This document shows, piece by piece, positions 5,747-7,629 of a stretch of DNA of 7,629 nucleotides (position 1 is its first letter; every line of letters begins with the position of its first letter). The notes under the pieces were generated by a model. That model was not told the DNA's origin. It did no database searches and saw only the letters and a program-made list of their open reading frames with translations. Both the position numbers and the translations under genes were made by a program. Source of the stretch: an uncultured bacterium (lineage in GTDB: Bacteria; Bacillota; Clostridia; Lachnospirales; Lachnospiraceae); the NCBI GenBank assembly GCA_905214855.1, contig CAJMNU010000070.1, positions 1-7,629 of the forward strand, read 5' to 3'.

Positions 5747-7579
5747 ATGAGAACAAAAAGAGAAGATGTGAGAAATATTGCGATTATTGCTCATGTTGAC
5801 CATGGTAAAACAACTCTGGTTGATGCTTTGCTAAGACAGAGTGGTGTATTCCGTGAAAACCAAGAGGTAGTAGAGCGTGTTATGGACTCAAATGATATTG
5901 AGCGTGAGCGTGGTATTACTATCCTTTCAAAAAATACAGCTATTTTTTATAAGGGAACAAAGATCAATATTATTGATACACCAGGACATGCAGATTTTGG
6001 CGGTGAAGTAGAGCGTGTACTGAAAATGGTAAATGGTGTAGTACTGGTAGTAGATGCTTATGAAGGACCAATGCCACAGACAAAGTTCGTATTGCAGAAG
6101 GCATTGTCTCTGGATCTGCCAGTTATTGTCTGCATCAATAAGGTAGACCGTCCAGAGGCAAGACCAGACGAAGTAGTGGATGAAGTTTTGGAGCTGCTTA
6201 TGGATCTGGATGCTTCTGATGAACAGTTAGAGTGCCCATTCTTGTATGCTTCCGCAAAAGGTGGATTTGCAAAGAGAAGTCTGGATGATGACTCCACTAC
6301 TATGGAACCATTGTTCCAGACTGTTGTAGATTACATCCCAGCTCCACAGGGAGATCCAGAAGAACCGACTCAGGTTTTGATCAGTACTATTGATTATAAT
6401 GAATATGTAGGAAGAATCGGTGTAGGTAAAGTAGAAAATGGTGTGATCCGTGTCAATCAGGATTGTGTTCTGGTCAATCACCATGAACCTGATAAATTCC
6501 GTCGTGTAAAAGTAAGCAAATTGTATGAGTTTGATGGCTTGAGCAAAGTAGAAGTGCGTGAGGCATCCATTGGATCAATCGTGGCAATCTCCGGTATCGC
6601 AGATATTCATATCGGCGATACCCTGTGTGACGTGGCAAATCCGGAGCCGATTCCCTTCCAGAAGATCTCTGAGCCTACGATTTCCATGCAGTTCATGGTC
6701 AATGACAGCCCTCTGGCAGGTCAGGAAGGAAAATACGTCACTTCCCGTCATCTGGGCGAACGTCTGAAAAGGGAATTAAATACAGATGTGAGTCTTCGTG
6801 TGGAAGATACAGATTCCCCGGACTGCTTTAAGGTATCTGGACGAGGCGAACTTCATCTGTCCGTCCTGATTGAAAATATGCGCCGGGAGGGCTATGAATT
6901 TGCTGTAAGTAAAGCGGAAGTTATCTATAAACACGATGAACGAGGAAAACTTCTGGAGCCTATGGAACTGGCCTATATTGATGTACCGGAAGAATTTTCC
7001 GGAACCATCATCCAGAAAATCAGTGAAAGAAAAGGCGCCCTTCAGGGAATGAGTCTGGCAAGCGACGGATCTACCCGACTGGAATTTGAAGTTCCTGCCA
7101 GAGGACTGATCGGCTTCCGTGGAGAATTTATGACCTCCACCAAAGGAACCGGCATCCTCAATACCATTTTTGACGATTACGCTCCTTATAAAGGGGATAT
7201 CAATTACCGGAAACAGGGTTCCCTGATCGCTTTTGAAGCTGGCGAATCCGTAACCTACGGTCTGTTCTCTGCTCAGGAGCGCGGAACTTTGTTCATCGGA
7301 CCAGGTCAAAAAGTATATGCCGGTATGGTCATTGGACAGAACGGAAAAGCGGAAGATATCGAGCTGAATGTTTGTAAGACAAAACACCTCACCAACACCC
7401 GTTCCTCCTCCGCCGACGATGCGCTGAAACTGACGCCGCCGAAAATCCTCAGTCTGGAACAGGCTCTGGACTTCATCGACAAGGATGAACTTCTGGAGGT
7501 TACTCCTACCAGCCTGCGAATCCGTAAAAAAATTCTGGATTCCCGACTGAGAAAACGTGATAACCTGAAAAATGGCTGA
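5747..7579 (+). CDS. typA: TypA/BipA ribosome-associated translational GTPase
   Basis: TypA (BipA) is an EF-G-like GTPase that binds the 70S ribosome. It supports ribosome assembly and growth under stress such as low temperature. At 610 aa it is full length for the family. The GTPase domain shows the P-loop AHVDHGKT (15-22), switch I RERGITI (53-59), DTPGH (77-81), NKVD (131-134) and SAK (169-171). A beta-barrel domain 2 follows (about 205-300), then the EF-G III/V-like domains with [20 protein letters not shown] (near 365-384) and the BipA-specific C-terminal domain with TSSSADD and a basic end. The start is fixed by the Shine-Dalgarno and by family similarity from residue 1. Codon use changes sharply near position 6570-6640: proline codons are CCA in 11 of 13 cases before it and 1 of 14 after it. 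No frameshift or missing motif is seen, so the protein should be functional. No terminator is visible in the 50 bases after the stop. Confidence 0.97.
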   Translation: MRTKREDVRNIAIIAHVDHGKTTLVDALLRQSGVFRENQEVVERVMDSNDIERERGITILSKNTAIFYKGTKINIIDTPGHADFGGEVERVLKMVNGVVLVVDAYEGPMPQTKFVLQKALSLDLPVIVCINKVDRPEARPDEVVDEVLELLMDLDASDEQLECPFLYASAKGGFAKRSLDDDSTTMEPLFQTVVDYIPAPQGDPEEPTQVLISTIDYNEYVGRIGVGKVENGVIRVNQDCVLVNHHEPDKFRRVKVSKLYEFDGLSKVEVREASIGSIVAISGIADIHIGDTLCDVANPEPIPFQKISEPTISMQFMVNDSPLAGQEGKYVTSRHLGERLKRELNTDVSLRVEDTDSPDCFKVSGRGELHLSVLIENMRREGYEFAVSKAEVIYKHDERGKLLEPMELAYIDVPEEFSGTIIQKISERKGALQGMSLASDGSTRLEFEVPARGLIGFRGEFMTSTKGTGILNTIFDDYAPYKGDINYRKQGSLIAFEAGESVTYGLFSAQERGTLFIGPGQKVYAGMVIGQNGKAEDIELNVCKTKHLTNTRSSSADDALKLTPPKILSLEQALDFIDKDELLEVTPTSLRIRKKILDSRLRKRDNLKNG

Positions 7580-7629
7580 TAAATATCTGTAACATTATCA
7601 AATACTATATATGCCCGGTCAAACGCAGT

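Noticed and set aside
6776..7387. A 203-codon open frame antisense to typA
   Set aside because: It lies wholly inside typA, which has all its family motifs in the + frame. The antisense product has no recognisable domain and no ribosome site, and it is a by-product of codon bias in the 3' half of typA.
7580..7629. Terminator or start of a next gene after typA
   Set aside because: The remaining 50 bases show no hairpin followed by a T run, no ribosome site and no open frame of use, and the window ends too soon to judge.

Overview
The window looks like a chromosomal segment of an endospore-forming Clostridia member, most likely a Lachnospiraceae-type gut Firmicute. This is inferred from spore-specific spoVA genes, strong AGGAGG-type ribosome binding sites, A/G-rich coding strands of moderate to low GC, and a clostridial class A PBP with an extended C-terminal tail. 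The species cannot be named from the sequence.

Layout. (1) Positions 1-1874, + strand: the tail of the spoVA operon. It holds spoVAC (5' end cut off by the window edge), spoVAD and spoVAE, 33 and 4 bases apart if spoVAD starts at 446. Together they encode the machinery that moves dipicolinic acid (Ca-DPA) across the inner forespore membrane. (2) Positions 1896-1948: a long hairpin with T runs on both sides, a shared bidirectional terminator between convergent genes. (3) Positions 1958-4624, - strand: an 888-aa class A penicillin-binding protein (transglycosylase plus transpeptidase) with its own candidate extended -10 promoter and a near-perfect Shine-Dalgarno. (4) Positions 4644-5006: a divergent intergenic stretch with the PBP promoter and a possible decayed coding remnant. 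(5) Positions 5007-5660, + strand: a YigZ/YvyE (IMPACT, UPF0029) family protein. (6) Positions 5664-5692: a clear sigma-A promoter, followed by typA/bipA at 5747-7579 (ribosome-associated GTPase). The last 50 bases hold no visible feature.

The genes form four independent transcription units rather than one system: spore DPA transport, cell wall synthesis, a YigZ-family protein and a translational GTPase. No mobile element, CRISPR array, tRNA or rRNA was seen, and I found no convincing new biological system. The best leads are an abrupt codon-usage change about halfway through typA (a possible recombination junction), an Asn in place of the usual His in the PBP transglycosylase motif 1, the seven-cysteine C-terminal region of that PBP, and the possible gene remnant before yigZ.
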